Origin: an unidentified bacterial endosymbiont
Lineage (GTDB): Bacteria; Pseudomonadota; Gammaproteobacteria; Enterobacterales; Enterobacteriaceae
Direction of reading: 5' to 3'
DNA length: 64,000 bases
Assembly (NCBI RefSeq): GCF_918797525.1
Contig: NZ_OU963893.1
Span: 4,402,001 to 4,466,000 of the forward strand
Below are positions 19,368 through 30,410 of the stretch, one piece after another (position 1 is the first letter of the stretch; each line of letters begins with the position of its first letter). A program made the translations under genes and the position numbers. Under the pieces are notes generated by a model. The model saw only the letters and a program-made list of their open reading frames with translations, was not told the origin of the DNA and did no database searches.

Positions 19368-20324
19368 TCAGTAGCCCATATTTTTCTTCTTCTCTAACTC
19401 TTCTTTCGCGGTATCAGGCAGGTAGAGCGTTGATTTGGTGATAGTCACTTTCTCAGGCAGGGTGCCGTCTTTCTTGAATTTCTCCAGCGCATCGAATGCC
19501 GGGCCCGCCATGTTTGGCGTCAGTTCAACGCTGGCGTTCGCATCACCGTCCATCATCGCTTTGTAGATGTCAGGCACGCCGTCGATAGAACCGGTGAGGA
19601 TATCTTTGCCCGGCTTCAGACCCGCTTCTTTAATGGCCTGAATGGCACCGATCGCCATATCGTCGTTATGGGCATACACCATGCAGATGTTCTTGCCGTT
19701 GTTTTCCGCTTTGATAAAGCTCTCCATAACCTCTTTACCTTTGCTGCGGGTAAAGTCGCCGGACTGAGAACGGATAATCTTGATGTTTGGCGCTTTAGCG
19801 ATAGCCTCTGCAAAGCCTTTCTTACGGTCAATGGCTACGCTCGCCCCGACCGTGCCCTGCAGTTCAACCACGTTGCACGGTTTGCCATTCACCTGTTTTA
19901 CCAGCCAGTCACCAATTAATTGCCCTTCAAGCACGTTGTTGGCGGTGACGGTGGTCATATAGAGAGATTTGTCTTTTACATCGATGGAACGATCGAGCAG
20001 GATGACCGGAATTTCAGCGTCTTTGGCTTCCTTCAGCACCGGTTCCCAGCCGGTCGCAACGACAGGTGCAATGAAGATGGCATCCACACCCTGCGCAATA
20101 AAGGAACGTACGGCTTTAATCTGATTCTCTTGTTTTTGCTGAGCATCGGCGATTTTCAGCGTGATTCCGCGTTTTTCAGCCTCGCTTTTGGCAACGTTGG
20201 TTTCAGCCGCACGCCAGCCGGATTCAGACCCGACCTGCGAGAATCCTACGGTTAAAGGTGCGGCCATCGCCATAGACGACATGGCTGCCGAAACTGCTGT
20301 GACAAGAAGTAAGCGCTTCCACAT
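19368..20324 (-). CDS. ytfQ: Periplasmic galactofuranose-binding protein YtfQ
   Basis: Substrate-binding component of the YtfQRT-YjfF importer, selective for furanose-form galactose in E. coli. The ATG at 20324 has a GAGGACG ribosome site and yields 318 residues, the E. coli length. The signal peptide is MWKRLLLVTAVSAAMSSMAMA, with cleavage before APLTVGFSQV. The remainder is a type I periplasmic-binding fold (Peripla_BP_4) with YAHNDDMAIGAIQAI. First gene of the leftward operon. Confidence 0.97.
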   Translation of the reverse strand: MWKRLLLVTAVSAAMSSMAMAAPLTVGFSQVGSESGWRAAETNVAKSEAEKRGITLKIADAQQKQENQIKAVRSFIAQGVDAIFIAPVVATGWEPVLKEAKDAEIPVILLDRSIDVKDKSLYMTTVTANNVLEGQLIGDWLVKQVNGKPCNVVELQGTVGASVAIDRKKGFAEAIAKAPNIKIIRSQSGDFTRSKGKEVMESFIKAENNGKNICMVYAHNDDMAIGAIQAIKEAGLKPGKDILTGSIDGVPDIYKAMMDGDANASVELTPNMAGPAFDALEKFKKDGTLPEKVTITKSTLYLPDTAKEELEKKKNMGY

Positions 20325-20454
20325 ATGAACGTCCTCGTAGGGGTGTTTTTTGTTGGTTAAAAGGTGTTCTGCGGAAAAACTATAGCCAATCGAATATGTA
20401 ACAGATTGCGTTACATCACACTTCAGAAAAGTGAATGAAACGTTAATCACAAGT

Positions 20455-20470
20455 TTGTAATCGCTTTCAT
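20455..20470. promoter_or_regulatory. GalR/GalS-type operator upstream of ytfQ
   Basis: The 16-mer TTGTAATCGCTTTCAT matches 10 of 12 defined positions of the GalR/GalS consensus GTGNAANCGNTTNCAC. It lies 131 bp upstream of the ytfQ start. I recall E. coli ytfQ being reported as a GalR target; the site itself is my reading of the sequence. Confidence 0.6.
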
Positions 20471-20587
20471 TTGTGCATTTAAAATGCACCTGAGTTTATG
20501 GATTTTCCTGTCATGGAAACGGTCTGAAAAGGGAGTTGAATAAGGCGATGAGGCGAAAACAGGTCAAGACATTCCGCACCAGTTGGC

Positions 20588-20593
20588 TATAAT
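20588..20593 (+). promoter_or_regulatory. Consensus -10 element of the ppa promoter
   Basis: Perfect TATAAT 40 bp upstream of the ppa start. The -35 at 17 bp spacing is poor, so strength may rest on the -10. Apart from this and the GalR-type site, the 309-bp ytfQ-ppa gap shows nothing I can name. Confidence 0.6.
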
Positions 20594-20633
20594 ACCTGCC
20601 ACTTGTTTACCATCCATTTTAAAGGACACAGAC

Positions 20634-21164
20634 ATGAGCTTACTCAACGTCCCTGCGGGTAAAGAACTGCCAGAAGACATCTACGTTGTTATCGAAATCC
20701 CGGCTAACGCAGATCCTATCAAATACGAAGTGGACAAAGAGAGCGGCGCCCTGTTCGTAGACCGTTTCATGTCTACCGCGATGTTCTATCCATGTAACTA
20801 CGGTTACATCAACCACACGCTGTCTCTGGACGGTGATCCGGTCGACGTGCTGGTCCCAACGCCATACCCACTGCAGCCTGGCTCTGTGGTTCGCTGCCGT
20901 CCAGTTGGCGTGCTGAAAATGACCGATGAAGCGGGCGAAGATGCGAAACTGGTTGCAGTACCGCACACGAAACTGAGCAAAGAGTACGATCACATTAAAG
21001 ATGTGAACGACCTGCCAGAACTGCTGAAAGCACAGATCACTCACTTCTTCGAGCACTACAAAGACCTCGAAAAAGGCAAGTGGGTTAAAGTTGACGGCTG
21101 GGACAACGCTGAAGCGGCAAAAGCAGAAATCGTCGCGTCCTTCGAGCGCGCTGCGAAGAAGTAA
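20634..21164 (+). CDS. ppa: Inorganic pyrophosphatase
   Basis: Soluble family I pyrophosphatase. It hydrolyses PPi to two phosphates and so pulls biosynthetic reactions forward. The ATG at 20634 (AAAGGA upstream) gives 176 residues ([12 protein letters not shown]), the E. coli size. The metal-binding signature DGDPVDVLV is near residues 66-74. It stands alone between divergent ytfQ and convergent ytfP. Confidence 0.98.
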   Translation: MSLLNVPAGKELPEDIYVVIEIPANADPIKYEVDKESGALFVDRFMSTAMFYPCNYGYINHTLSLDGDPVDVLVPTPYPLQPGSVVRCRPVGVLKMTDEAGEDAKLVAVPHTKLSKEYDHIKDVNDLPELLKAQITHFFEHYKDLEKGKWVKVDGWDNAEAAKAEIVASFERAAKK

Positions 21165-21185
21165 TGCTTACTGATGCGCATTAAG

Positions 21186-21208
21186 GCCCCGCATGTCGGG
21201 GCTTTTTT
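21186..21208 (+). terminator. Rho-independent terminator of ppa
   Basis: GCCCCG-CATGT-CGGGGC hairpin followed by six T, starting 21 bp after the ppa stop. Confidence 0.9.
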
Positions 21209-21236
21209 GTGTCCTTTTTACGTTGGTTCAGGACGC

Positions 21237-21266
21237 AAAAAACAACGCCACCTTACGGTGGCGTTG
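21237..21266 (-). terminator. Rho-independent terminator of ytfP
   Basis: On the minus strand, a 10-bp stem (CAACGCCACC / GGTGGCGTTG, 4-base loop) is followed by six T, just past the ytfP stop. Confidence 0.88.
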
Positions 21267-21273
21267 TCGTTTA

Positions 21274-21618
21274 TCAGTACTGGTCTCTGTCTAACCAGTT
21301 ACCGCTTTCAATCCGCGTTAACCCTTTGACCGAACGCTGGTAGACATACATCCACGCGCTTCCGTACGGCGTCTGAATCAACTGGCGCGCGTATTCACCG
21401 CCCCTGGTGCGCAAGGCATCAAGTTCGGTAAGCGTCGCATTATCAATACGATAAACTTCACCCTGTACTGTTCCTTCACCCGGAACCGCGCCTGGATAGT
21501 GGCCCAGACTGTACAGCTGGAAGTTCTCAATATTGTAATTACCCATCAACTGGGCATTGGTCATCCAGTGACTGTTGCCCTGCTTAGTGCGTAAACTACC
21601 GTAGACAAATATTCGCAT
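21274..21618 (-). CDS. ytfP: Gamma-glutamylcyclotransferase-like protein YtfP
   Basis: Small AIG2/GGCT-fold protein (114 residues) with the N-terminal FVYGSLRTKQGN motif of the family and a conserved YRIDNATLTELDALR segment. The substrate of YtfP is not established. It begins 2 bp after tamB ends, making a tamA-tamB-ytfP operon as in E. coli. Confidence 0.95.
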   Translation of the reverse strand: MRIFVYGSLRTKQGNSHWMTNAQLMGNYNIENFQLYSLGHYPGAVPGEGTVQGEVYRIDNATLTELDALRTRGGEYARQLIQTPYGSAWMYVYQRSVKGLTRIESGNWLDRDQY

Positions 21619-21620
21619 TG

Positions 21621-24600
21621 CTAGAACTCAAACTGATAGAGCACATCAAGCGCCTGATCTATGCCAGACACCGCTTCCAGATATAGCTTAGGCATCAGGC
21701 GGTAGCGTAACGTGAGTGTTGCCAGTGAGTCAAAGATCCCCACGCCATATTTTACCTGCAGACCCGGCAGTACATAGCCGCTGACCACCACCTGCGAAGA
21801 GTCACCCACGCCCTGGGTGTCCAGCGCCAGATTGCTTACGCCGAACGTCTCGCCGATTTTACCCACAACCTGACCACTTTGTGCAACCCCCAGGCCCACT
21901 AACATCGACGTCATTGCCGCACTGTCGCTTTGACCGCTCTCCAGACCTTGCCCACGAAGCAGGTAAGAGAGAGCCTCCTGCTGCGACATCGCCGGGTCAG
22001 AGAAGATTTCCGCTTTCGGTTCATCGGCGGAACCGGTCACACGCACCCCCGCAATCACATCGTTTTCGGTGGCGTCAGGGTTTCGGATGGCTTCGATATT
22101 CAGTATTGGCTGGTCCGGTGGGCCAGAGAACAGCAGCTCCCCTTTACGTACAATCAGATCCTGACCATAAGCATGGAAACGTCCTTCAGGAATATTGATC
22201 TGCCCGTTCAGGCCCAACCCCTGTTTATCCTGCGCGACTTTCAGGTCGCCCGTGAGTCTTGCCTTCAGCCCAAACGCATCCAGACGAACGTTATTCCCCA
22301 CGTGGACGATGAGATTGCTGTTGATCGGGATCCCGGCGCTCTGCTGTTCAATCGGCTGCAGATTGTCATCGAGCATCACCTCATCGCTGGAGACGCCGAC
22401 CGCGCTCTCCGGAACGTCGTGCACCAGGATACGCGCCCACGGCACATCTACGCGCCCGTCCAGCGTGAAGAGGCTCGGCGTCGCTTCAAAGACCACGTCA
22501 GGCGAGACGTCCAGACGCACCATCGGCGGAACCGTGATCCGCACCCGGGTGCCCTTCGCCGATATCCGCGCGCGCCAGTTATCAAGCTGACTCCAGTCGG
22601 CATTGCCGCTAAGGTTAATTTGCCCCTGCTGGGTAAGCACCGAGCCGGTAAGCGTCGAACTCATGCCGTTAAAGTTCATCGCAATCTGGCTTGGCAACAT
22701 ATCAAACGGCATAAAGTTCCCGTCGATATCCACCCCGTTTAGCTGCATCTGACCAAACAGCTGCGGGCTTTGCGCATTGCCTGCCAGACGCAGGTTGGCG
22801 CTGAGCATCCCCTCCGCTTTTTCCCCGCGCGAGAAGATCGGGTTCACCATCGCCAGGTTGAAGTTGCGAATGTTGACGTTGCCGCCAAGATTACGTCTCC
22901 CCTGGGGATCGGCTATCTGGATCTGACCGTCAAATTGACCGTTATTGGTCAGGCGGATCACCCACTCCAGCTGTGCGCGGTTGTTATGCAAATCAGCGCT
23001 CAGGTTCAGGGTATCGAAGGCCACCGGCAGCGGCGCATCGTTTATCTCCTGAGTGACTTTCACATTACGGCCAGAGAGCGTCACGCTACCCTGTGGCAGC
23101 CCCTCCTGCGTGGTGTCCCATGCAACATCCGCTTTACCGCTAAAGACGCCGCTGGCCTGGGTGGTTGCCGGTATAAAGGGCTTCAGCATCGCCAGGTCAA
23201 AGCGGTTGAGAGTAATTTGCGCGCGCCCTTTTGCACCCGCATCGATGGTCTGCGGCACGCACAGCTCCGCATTCGGGTTCGTCCAGCAGTGCGGCCCAAT
23301 GCTGATTTTTTGCTCGGTATTGCGGTAGTCCAGCGCAATGGCGCGTGAGAGCACCAGCGGCCCAACCGCGGTGCTGAAGCGGGTGTTATCAAGCTGACCT
23401 CTCCAGCGCTGTTCTTTGCGATCAAAGCTCCCCGTTAAATGCACCTGCCCGGACACCGGCTCCCCCTGCACTCGAAGCTGGAGATCGTGCTGCTTCTCAG
23501 TGCCTTTGGCCGCAAGCGTCACCAGATTGATATTAAGATCAGGCTGAGAAATACGCTCCACGCGCAGGTTGAGGTTGCCGCCGATCTGTTCGGTGGATTT
23601 CACATCCCCCTGAACGCGCACGCGCGCAATGGACAGTTCCTGCCAGCGCAGGTTATTGGCGGTGATATCCGCCAGCAGTTGCGGCGCATCCACCGTACCG
23701 CGAACCTTCACCAGCCCTTTCGCCGTCCCGCCAAGCCCAGGCAGAGCGTTATCGAGATTCGGCGCATCGATGGTGGCATCCAGATTAAGATCCCGTACCC
23801 CCAGCTCGCCTTTGATATCTGCCGTATTGCGCCCCAGGGCTACGTGCAGGCCCGGAATAACCCACTGCAGATAGCTGTTGCCCTGAACGGAACCCTCAAC
23901 GCTAACCTTGTTCTGCTTCACGTTACCGGCGAGCTTGATTTCCGGCACGTCCATCTGCCATGTCCCGCCATACAGGCTGCCGCGCGTTTTGATCAGACCA
24001 TCAAGCTTCGACGGCCACTCCGGCATCTCTTTGGCCGTGTTAATACCGGTCAGCTTCAGTTCGCCGCGCCAGCTGATCGCCTGCTGCCAGTCGAGCAGTG
24101 CGGTCAGCTCGGTTTTTCCTTCCAGCGCGGCAACGGTCAGTTTGTCGAGATTAATCTGCTGTTCGTTACCTTTGGCGTCCAGCGCGATCGTCGCTGGCGG
24201 GACGCCCTGACCTTTCACCGCGGTGCTAAATGACAGCGCGTAGTCGGTCATTTTGCCGCTCAGTTTCAGCTTAAGGTTATCGGCCTGGAACTGCTTTTCG
24301 CCGGTAAACGGCCAGTAAAGCTGCTGGCTGATAATCTCTACATTCAGCGGCAGCCCCGCTTGCGCCAGCTGCGTTTGCGCCCGCAGGGTTATGTCCACCG
24401 GGCCTGAAAGGTTCACGCCGATATCGAGTTTGTCGCGCAACGCACCGCCGACTTTCACCTTCACCTTTTCGCCTTTTAGCGGGTCAATATTGAGGGCGCT
24501 GTTCAGCGTGATATCCACTGGCCAGTCGTCGCGCAGCAACGCATTGCCTGACGCGTTAACCGAGCCCTGGTTGGTGTCGATATCCAGCGCGTCGAGCTTC

Positions 24601-25397
24601 ATGCTGCCGTCAATGCTGCTAACCTTAAGTAGCATGTTATAGACCGTGAGATCGGTATCGCCGGTCAAACGCAACTGCTCGCCTTTAAACGCTTCGATAT
24701 TGAGATTTAGCGGCAGATGAACGTCCGTCATCTCAGGTAGTACCGGTTGAGAGAAGAGATCCTTTAGCGTTTCGCCCAGCGGTTTTTCTTCCGGCTGCGG
24801 ATTGTGGATCTTAGGCTCGACGATCTCTTCCTGCGCCACTTTTGCCGCTTTTGGCAGCGCAATCAGCAATCCCTGTAGTGAGGTTGGCGTCAGGGTAAGG
24901 TTTTTCTCCTGCCAGCGCAGGCCAGAGGTGAAATCCATCACAGACACCGTGGTGTCGTCGATTTTGACAGTAATATTGTTCAGCGCCACCCGATACAGCG
25001 CAACCGGGTAAGGAGTTGAGAGATTCAGCGGGCCGCTATCTTCCTCCTCAACCGGCGCAGATTTTGGCATTTTCGTGGAATCTATCCCCACATTGACGTC
25101 TTTTAGCGACAGATCGTTTACGCACAGCTTACTGTCCCGCAGGCAGCCCAGCTTCACCGCAAGATGGAACTCCCCGGCATTGACCGCGATCCCCGGCTGT
25201 TGATAGCGAATATTTTTCAACCGCAGATCGCGCCAGCCGCCCGTCACCTGGCCAATCTCTAGCCCCGGAACCCAGCGGTTGGCCGCGTTAAACAGCAGAT
25301 GCAGACCCGTGGTTGTACCCACCAGAAACGCCACTGTACCGAGCAGTAGCATGATAAAAATCAGCACCCCGAGGCTTATCTTCTTCCATAAACTCAT
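21621..25397 (-). CDS. tamB: Translocation and assembly module inner-membrane protein TamB
   Basis: Very long periplasm-spanning protein (1258 residues; E. coli 1259) anchored by one N-terminal membrane helix (residues 7-29, [20 protein letters not shown]). A repetitive beta-rich groove of the AsmA/TamB bridge type follows, and the C-terminal TamB (DUF490) domain ends in LYQFEF. With TamA it assists insertion of some outer-membrane proteins. It is also implicated in phospholipid transfer to the outer membrane. The start overlaps the tamA stop by ATGA. Confidence 0.97.
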   Translation of the reverse strand: MSLWKKISLGVLIFIMLLLGTVAFLVGTTTGLHLLFNAANRWVPGLEIGQVTGGWRDLRLKNIRYQQPGIAVNAGEFHLAVKLGCLRDSKLCVNDLSLKDVNVGIDSTKMPKSAPVEEEDSGPLNLSTPYPVALYRVALNNITVKIDDTTVSVMDFTSGLRWQEKNLTLTPTSLQGLLIALPKAAKVAQEEIVEPKIHNPQPEEKPLGETLKDLFSQPVLPEMTDVHLPLNLNIEAFKGEQLRLTGDTDLTVYNMLLKVSSIDGSMKLDALDIDTNQGSVNASGNALLRDDWPVDITLNSALNIDPLKGEKVKVKVGGALRDKLDIGVNLSGPVDITLRAQTQLAQAGLPLNVEIISQQLYWPFTGEKQFQADNLKLKLSGKMTDYALSFSTAVKGQGVPPATIALDAKGNEQQINLDKLTVAALEGKTELTALLDWQQAISWRGELKLTGINTAKEMPEWPSKLDGLIKTRGSLYGGTWQMDVPEIKLAGNVKQNKVSVEGSVQGNSYLQWVIPGLHVALGRNTADIKGELGVRDLNLDATIDAPNLDNALPGLGGTAKGLVKVRGTVDAPQLLADITANNLRWQELSIARVRVQGDVKSTEQIGGNLNLRVERISQPDLNINLVTLAAKGTEKQHDLQLRVQGEPVSGQVHLTGSFDRKEQRWRGQLDNTRFSTAVGPLVLSRAIALDYRNTEQKISIGPHCWTNPNAELCVPQTIDAGAKGRAQITLNRFDLAMLKPFIPATTQASGVFSGKADVAWDTTQEGLPQGSVTLSGRNVKVTQEINDAPLPVAFDTLNLSADLHNNRAQLEWVIRLTNNGQFDGQIQIADPQGRRNLGGNVNIRNFNLAMVNPIFSRGEKAEGMLSANLRLAGNAQSPQLFGQMQLNGVDIDGNFMPFDMLPSQIAMNFNGMSSTLTGSVLTQQGQINLSGNADWSQLDNWRARISAKGTRVRITVPPMVRLDVSPDVVFEATPSLFTLDGRVDVPWARILVHDVPESAVGVSSDEVMLDDNLQPIEQQSAGIPINSNLIVHVGNNVRLDAFGLKARLTGDLKVAQDKQGLGLNGQINIPEGRFHAYGQDLIVRKGELLFSGPPDQPILNIEAIRNPDATENDVIAGVRVTGSADEPKAEIFSDPAMSQQEALSYLLRGQGLESGQSDSAAMTSMLVGLGVAQSGQVVGKIGETFGVSNLALDTQGVGDSSQVVVSGYVLPGLQVKYGVGIFDSLATLTLRYRLMPKLYLEAVSGIDQALDVLYQFEF

Positions 25398-27127
25398 AAT
25401 TCAGGCCCCAGACCGATGTAAAACTGTAATCCGTGTACGTCTTTGTCCCCCACCGGGACGGCGAAGTCGAGCTTAATTGGCCCGACCGGCGACTGCCAGC
25501 GCACGCCGACGCCCGCGCCGGTTTTAAAATCGCTGCGGCGGATGTCGTTCACCGCTTCACCGCCGTCGACGAACATTGCCCCCCACCACTTCCCGCTCAC
25601 GTTGTACTGGTACTCCAGCGAGCCGGTCGCCAGCCTGGAGGCTCCGGTCAGTTGGCCTTTTTCGTTTTCGGGAGAGATGGATTTGAATTTATAGCCACGG
25701 ATACTGCGATCGCCCCCGGCGAAGAAACGCAGATCCGGCGGAACGCGGTCGAAATCGCCGGTTTCAATCCAGCCGAGGTTGCCGCGCATCACGAAGCGGT
25801 GCTTGTCGAGCAGCGTGCGGATCCAGACGTTTTGCGCCTGTACCACCGTGAAGTCCACGTCGGACCCCCACATAGTGTCGGAATAATCAATGGAGTAACG
25901 CTGGGAATCGCCCCACACGGGCATCAGGCCGCCGCGGGAACGGGTACGGCTTATCATCACTCCCGGATAGAGCAGCATGGTGGTGTTGGTGACGTTTGCC
26001 TGGGTAAAGTGGTCAAGACTCCAGCGCAGGTTGATGGCGCGCTGCCAGCCGCTGGAAAGGTCCCAGAATCGCGACACAGCGAGGGTGGTGGAGTCCTGCT
26101 CGGTATCGTTCAAATCGGTACGCTTAAAGCCGCCTTGCACCAGGTAATATTGTTCGAGCGGATTCTTCAGCAGTGGGATTTTGTAGCTAAAATCCAGCTG
26201 TTGTTCAGGCGCGGAGATACTGGCGCTGGTGGTCAGGCTGTGGCCGTAGGAGTTCATCCACGGCTTTCGCCACGCCGCCCTGACGCGCGGCCCCACGTCC
26301 GTTGAGAAGCCGCCCCCCATCTCAATGGTGTTCTCCGTGCGCGGCGAAACCACGCCGTGCAGCGGTAGCACTTTGCTTTCACGGGCATCGGTAAAATCAG
26401 GGGCAACAACCACCGAGTTAAACCAGCCGGTGGCAGATAAACGGCGGTTCAGTTCGCCGAGATCGCTCGACTGGAAATAGTCACCCTTTTTGAACGGCAC
26501 GAGGTTTTGCAGAAACGCTTCGCGGATTTGCGAACCTTCGAACGTCACATCGCCAAAGCGATAACGCTCGCCGCTGTCGAAATCGATATCCCAGAACGCC
26601 TGACGTCTGTCGAGGGCAACACCCAACTGGCTTTTGTTAAACTGGCTGTCGAAATAGCCTTTACGCAGCGACACGTTGGTTAATGCGCTTTTAAAGCGAT
26701 CGTAGTCACCGTGATTCAGCACGGTCCCCACTTTTGGACGCGTGCCAAGCAGGTTTAGATAATCCCTGTCGGTACGGGCTCCCCCGCGTAGCACCACGTT
26801 GGTGCCGCCAATCAATACTGGCTCGCCCGGCGAGACGCGGGCAATGAGCACCTGTCGTCCTTTGGCCGGAGGCGGACGTAAATCAAAGTCGATGGTGGGT
26901 TCGTAATATCCCAGCGCTTTTAACCCGTCGCGGATCGCGTCATCCACGCGGGCGCGAAAGCGCCGGTCCGGCGTCACTTCATCACTCTGGATTGTCGACA
27001 GCCGTGCCCGGACGTTTTTTTCCAGCGTCCCGGATAACCCTTCAACCTGCAAACGGACATTCGCCGCGCTGGCAATCCCGCTTGTCAGCAGTATACTGAC
27101 TAAACATAACTGGCGGATTTTTGTCAC
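25394..27127 (-). CDS. tamA: Translocation and assembly module outer-membrane protein TamA
   Basis: Omp85-family barrel, partner of TamB. The start is a GTG at 27127 preceded by AGGAG; this gives 577 residues, the E. coli length, with a signal peptide ending SGIASA. Earlier in-frame codons fall in the promoter region. After the signal come three POTRA domains (about 22-265). A 16-strand barrel follows, with the conserved lid-loop segment GGDRSIRGY and C-terminal FYIGLGPEL. Confidence 0.97.
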   Translation of the reverse strand: MTKIRQLCLVSILLTSGIASAANVRLQVEGLSGTLEKNVRARLSTIQSDEVTPDRRFRARVDDAIRDGLKALGYYEPTIDFDLRPPPAKGRQVLIARVSPGEPVLIGGTNVVLRGGARTDRDYLNLLGTRPKVGTVLNHGDYDRFKSALTNVSLRKGYFDSQFNKSQLGVALDRRQAFWDIDFDSGERYRFGDVTFEGSQIREAFLQNLVPFKKGDYFQSSDLGELNRRLSATGWFNSVVVAPDFTDARESKVLPLHGVVSPRTENTIEMGGGFSTDVGPRVRAAWRKPWMNSYGHSLTTSASISAPEQQLDFSYKIPLLKNPLEQYYLVQGGFKRTDLNDTEQDSTTLAVSRFWDLSSGWQRAINLRWSLDHFTQANVTNTTMLLYPGVMISRTRSRGGLMPVWGDSQRYSIDYSDTMWGSDVDFTVVQAQNVWIRTLLDKHRFVMRGNLGWIETGDFDRVPPDLRFFAGGDRSIRGYKFKSISPENEKGQLTGASRLATGSLEYQYNVSGKWWGAMFVDGGEAVNDIRRSDFKTGAGVGVRWQSPVGPIKLDFAVPVGDKDVHGLQFYIGLGPEL

Positions 27128-27350
27128 GTTTTCTCCTGAATATCCCTGTTTCCACCCTGGAAGCAAATGCAATGCCGCTCCGCGGCTCAATACGGCTGTT
27201 AGCCAAAAACCCAATTTGCGGGTTGAAAAAGGGTGTAACACCCAAATATTTCTTATGATTAAATCTACACTCATTCATCGCATTTATTGTGTTCAATTAA
27301 ACGCTTCGTGACAACCTTAACCGAAACATCGCTCCCCGGGAGGCCCCACC

Positions 27351-27992
27351 GTGAGTTTATTCGATAAAAAGCATCTGATTTCACAAGCCGATGCATTACC
27401 GGGACGCAATACCCCTATGCCGGTGGCGACGCTACACGCCGTCAACAACCACTCAATGTCCAACGTTCCAGATGGAATGGCGATCGCCCTGTTCGCCATG
27501 GGCTGTTTCTGGGGCGTTGAACGCCTTTACTGGCAATTGCCCGGCGTTTACAGCACCGCTGCGGGTTACACCGGCGGTTACACGCCAAACCCAACCTACC
27601 GTGAAGTCTGCTCCGGTGATACCGGCCATGCCGAAGCGGTGCGGGTGGTGTATGACCCGTCCGTCATCAGCTACGAGCAACTGCTGCAGGTCTTCTGGGA
27701 AAACCACGACCCGGCGCAGGGGATGCGTCAGGGCAACGACCACGGCACCCAGTATCGCTCTGCCGTTTATCCGCTCACACCGGAGCAGGAAAAAGCCGCT
27801 CGCGCCAGCCTGGAACGCTTCCAGAGCGCCATGCGCGACGCTGGAGATACGCGCGAAGTGACGACGGAAATCGCCGCCGCGAAGCCGTTTTACTATGCCG
27901 AAGACGACCACCAGCAGTATCTGCATAAAAATCCGTACGGCTACTGCGGTATCGGCGGTATCGGCGTGTGCCTGCCGCCACTGCTGGCCTGA
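27351..27992 (+). CDS. msrA: Peptide methionine-S-sulfoxide reductase A
   Basis: Repairs S-epimers of methionine sulfoxide in proteins. The 213-residue product carries the catalytic motif GCFWG (Cys52) and the C-terminal resolving-cysteine region [12 protein letters not shown]. The GTG start at 27351 follows GGGAGG. It is divergent from tamA, as in E. coli. In E. coli the gene at its other side is ytfL; here about 14 kb is inserted. Confidence 0.97.
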   Translation: MSLFDKKHLISQADALPGRNTPMPVATLHAVNNHSMSNVPDGMAIALFAMGCFWGVERLYWQLPGVYSTAAGYTGGYTPNPTYREVCSGDTGHAEAVRVVYDPSVISYEQLLQVFWENHDPAQGMRQGNDHGTQYRSAVYPLTPEQEKAARASLERFQSAMRDAGDTREVTTEIAAAKPFYYAEDDHQQYLHKNPYGYCGIGGIGVCLPPLLA

Positions 27993-29051
27993 TTATTGCC
28001 CCAGCGCCACGCGCGCGGCGTGGCGCGTCGCATTACTCACCGAACCGTTATCTATCGCTTTCCCCTGCAACAGGAGGTTATAAACCGGCGCCTGCGGTCT
28101 GTTGAGCCGGGTTTGCAGGAGATGTACGGCCTCAATGCCAAGATCGCGACAAGGCACCGTGACCCCCGTTACCGGTTGTTCCAGCCGGTGCTCCAGATTC
28201 CAGGCAAAATCCGTGGTGATAAGCGAAATATCGTCCGGAATGCGCAGACCGTGGCGTTCCAGCGCTCTGATCACCCCTTCGGCCATGCTGGTGCAGTTCG
28301 GGAAAATGGCCTCAGGCCACTGCGCTCTGTCATGCCCCCTTAACCACGCATCCAGCGCACTTTCGGCCTCTTCTGCGGTAAACCACTCGGTTACCAGCAA
28401 ATCACGCTGCGGCTCAAAGGCGACGTGAAAATGGCGATACGCCTCTTTAATGCCGTCCAGACGCGCATAGAGCGTATCCCGGCGCAGACAGGTGAGGGTT
28501 AGCACCCGGCGGTGCCCCTGCTCAAAAAGATATTGCATGGCGGTAAAACCTATGGCGCGGTGGTCGGGAGAGACTGAATCCAGCATCCGGTCCCGATCGA
28601 CGGAGTTAATTAATACACAGGGTTTATTCAGGGTGCTGGCCAGTTTAAAAATAGTGGAATCATCAGTTCCAATGATAATTATCGCATTGATATTTTTATG
28701 ACCAGCCTTTTCCATAAATACTTTTACATCCGCATGCTGTTCTTCCAGTCCGCAACAGCTAACCCACACATCGTGCCGGGCGCAGGCTTCGGTAATGCCT
28801 TTGGTCACTTCCAGGTAAAAAATATCGCCCCGTCCCTGGAATGTTCTTTCCGGGGCAAAAACGGCGATACCGTTAATTAAGAGCCGCCCGCTCACCATCG
28901 ACTCAAGCACGCCAAGCTCCTGCGCGGTGCGGACTATCGCGTCGCGGGCTTTTTCACTGGTATAAGATTTGCCGCTTAATACCCTGGAAACCGTACTGAC
29001 GGAATACCCCGTCAGGGAGGCGATCTCCTCCATTTTTAACCTGCCCGGCAT
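27993..29051 (-). CDS. LacI-family transcriptional regulator
   Basis: 352 residues: an N-terminal LacI helix-turn-helix (MEEIASLTGYSVSTVSRVLSG, about 7-27) and a periplasmic-binding-like effector domain (about 60-345). It is divergent from the dehydrogenase/transporter cluster, so probably its repressor. The effector is unknown. The stop abuts the msrA stop directly. The gene is the left end of the inserted region, and its base composition resembles the surrounding core genes rather than the AT-rich part further right. Confidence 0.9.
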   Translation of the reverse strand: MPGRLKMEEIASLTGYSVSTVSRVLSGKSYTSEKARDAIVRTAQELGVLESMVSGRLLINGIAVFAPERTFQGRGDIFYLEVTKGITEACARHDVWVSCCGLEEQHADVKVFMEKAGHKNINAIIIIGTDDSTIFKLASTLNKPCVLINSVDRDRMLDSVSPDHRAIGFTAMQYLFEQGHRRVLTLTCLRRDTLYARLDGIKEAYRHFHVAFEPQRDLLVTEWFTAEEAESALDAWLRGHDRAQWPEAIFPNCTSMAEGVIRALERHGLRIPDDISLITTDFAWNLEHRLEQPVTGVTVPCRDLGIEAVHLLQTRLNRPQAPVYNLLLQGKAIDNGSVSNATRHAARVALGQ

Positions 29052-29078
29052 AGTGTGACCTCGCTCTCATTCAGTCTT

Positions 29079-29092
29079 TGCAAATATTTGCA
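29079..29092. promoter_or_regulatory. Perfect palindrome TGCAAATATTTGCA, candidate operator
   Basis: A 14-bp perfect palindrome lies 28 bp upstream of the LacI-type regulator start, in the divergent spacer to the dehydrogenase operon. It is a reasonable operator for that regulator. LacI-family sites more often have a central CG, so this is tentative. Confidence 0.5.
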
Positions 29093-29242
29093 GAAACAGC
29101 GTCTTGATTTTAAAACTAAATTTCAAAGACATTGGAGTTTACTTAACCGCCTTGCGAGTATTCTCACAAAAACACATTGTCGCTACGGCTCACCTTTCCT
29201 ATTTTCCGGTCATCACTCTTTCGACTGAAAATAAGGTGTGTC

Positions 29243-30394
29243 ATGGAGAAAGTACGTTTTGGCATTATTGGTATAGGGAATATCGGAACCGTTCACGCGC
29301 GCTATTTACTGGCGGGAACCGTTGGCGAGGCCTGCCTGACGGCGGTTTGCGATAATGCACCGGAAAAACATCCCACCATTCGCCAACGGGTAGGTTCCAT
29401 TCCGCTTTTCAGCGACGCGCAAGAGATGCTGAATAGCGGGCTTATCGATGCGGTCATCGTGGCAACCCCACATTACGACCACCCGCGCCTGTCGATGCTG
29501 GCCATGCGCAATGGCATTCATACCCTGTGTGAAAAGCCGGCAGGCGTCTATACCGCGCAGGTTCAGGAGATGAACGCCTGCGCGCACGAGTGCGACGTGG
29601 TGTTTAGCATGATGTACAACCAGCGTCCAAACCCGCTGTATCAGAAAGTGAAAGATCTCATCGACAGCGGTGAGCTTGGCGACATCCGTCGCTCGAACTG
29701 GATAATCACCAACTGGTATCGCTCGCAAAGTTATTACAACTCCGGCGGCTGGCGCGCCACCTGGAAAGGCGAAGGCGGCGGCGTGCTGCTTAATCAGGAC
29801 CCGCATCAGCTCGATCTCTGGCAGTGGCTGGTAGGTATGCCGGTACGTTTGCGCGCCTTTTGTCAGTTTGGCAAGTATCGCGACATCGAAGTGGAAGACG
29901 AGGTCACCGCCTACGCGGAATATGCCAACGGTGCCACCGGCGTGTTTATCACCACGGTCGCAGAAACCCCGGGAACCAATCGCCTTGAGATTACGGGAAC
30001 TCGCGGCAAAGTCGTCGTTGAAGAGGGGAAACTACGTTACTGGCGGCTGCGCGAATCGGAAACTGCGTTCAACGCCCGCTGGCAAAACGGTTTTGGAGAA
30101 CCCGAATGCTGGGAAGTTACCGTACCCGTCGCGCCGGAATGCAGTGAGCACTACGTCATTACCGCCAATTTCTGCGCCGCTATTCTGCGCGGCGAACCGC
30201 TGATTGCGCCGGGCCTGGAAGGGATCCGCGGGCTAACCCTCTCCAACGCCATGCATCTGTCCACCTGGACCGACGACTGGGTCGAGCTACCGCTTAATGA
30301 AAAACAGTACCTGCGCCTGCTTCAGCAGCGGATAACCACCTCGGTAGAGAAAGAGACGATAAGCCGAACGCTGGATGCCTCTGGTAGCTGGTAA
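29243..30394 (+). CDS. Gfo/Idh/MocA oxidoreductase 1
   Basis: 383 residues from the ATG at 29243 (AAGG upstream). The N-terminal Rossmann domain has GIIGIGNIGTVHA. The family's cofactor/substrate EKP triad lies at 97-99 (CEKPAG). The C-terminal domain has a conserved His in LLNQDPHQLDLWQW, typical of the catalytic region. Homologues oxidise sugars or inositols with NAD(P); the substrate here cannot be told. First gene of a rightward operon of four such enzymes and a sugar symporter. Confidence 0.88.
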   Translation: MEKVRFGIIGIGNIGTVHARYLLAGTVGEACLTAVCDNAPEKHPTIRQRVGSIPLFSDAQEMLNSGLIDAVIVATPHYDHPRLSMLAMRNGIHTLCEKPAGVYTAQVQEMNACAHECDVVFSMMYNQRPNPLYQKVKDLIDSGELGDIRRSNWIITNWYRSQSYYNSGGWRATWKGEGGGVLLNQDPHQLDLWQWLVGMPVRLRAFCQFGKYRDIEVEDEVTAYAEYANGATGVFITTVAETPGTNRLEITGTRGKVVVEEGKLRYWRLRESETAFNARWQNGFGEPECWEVTVPVAPECSEHYVITANFCAAILRGEPLIAPGLEGIRGLTLSNAMHLSTWTDDWVELPLNEKQYLRLLQQRITTSVEKETISRTLDASGSW

Positions 30395-30410
30395 CCCAGG
30401 AGAAAAAACG

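Noticed and set aside
23439..24233. 264-codon plus-strand frame
   Set aside because: Antisense to tamB, which is full length and conserved.
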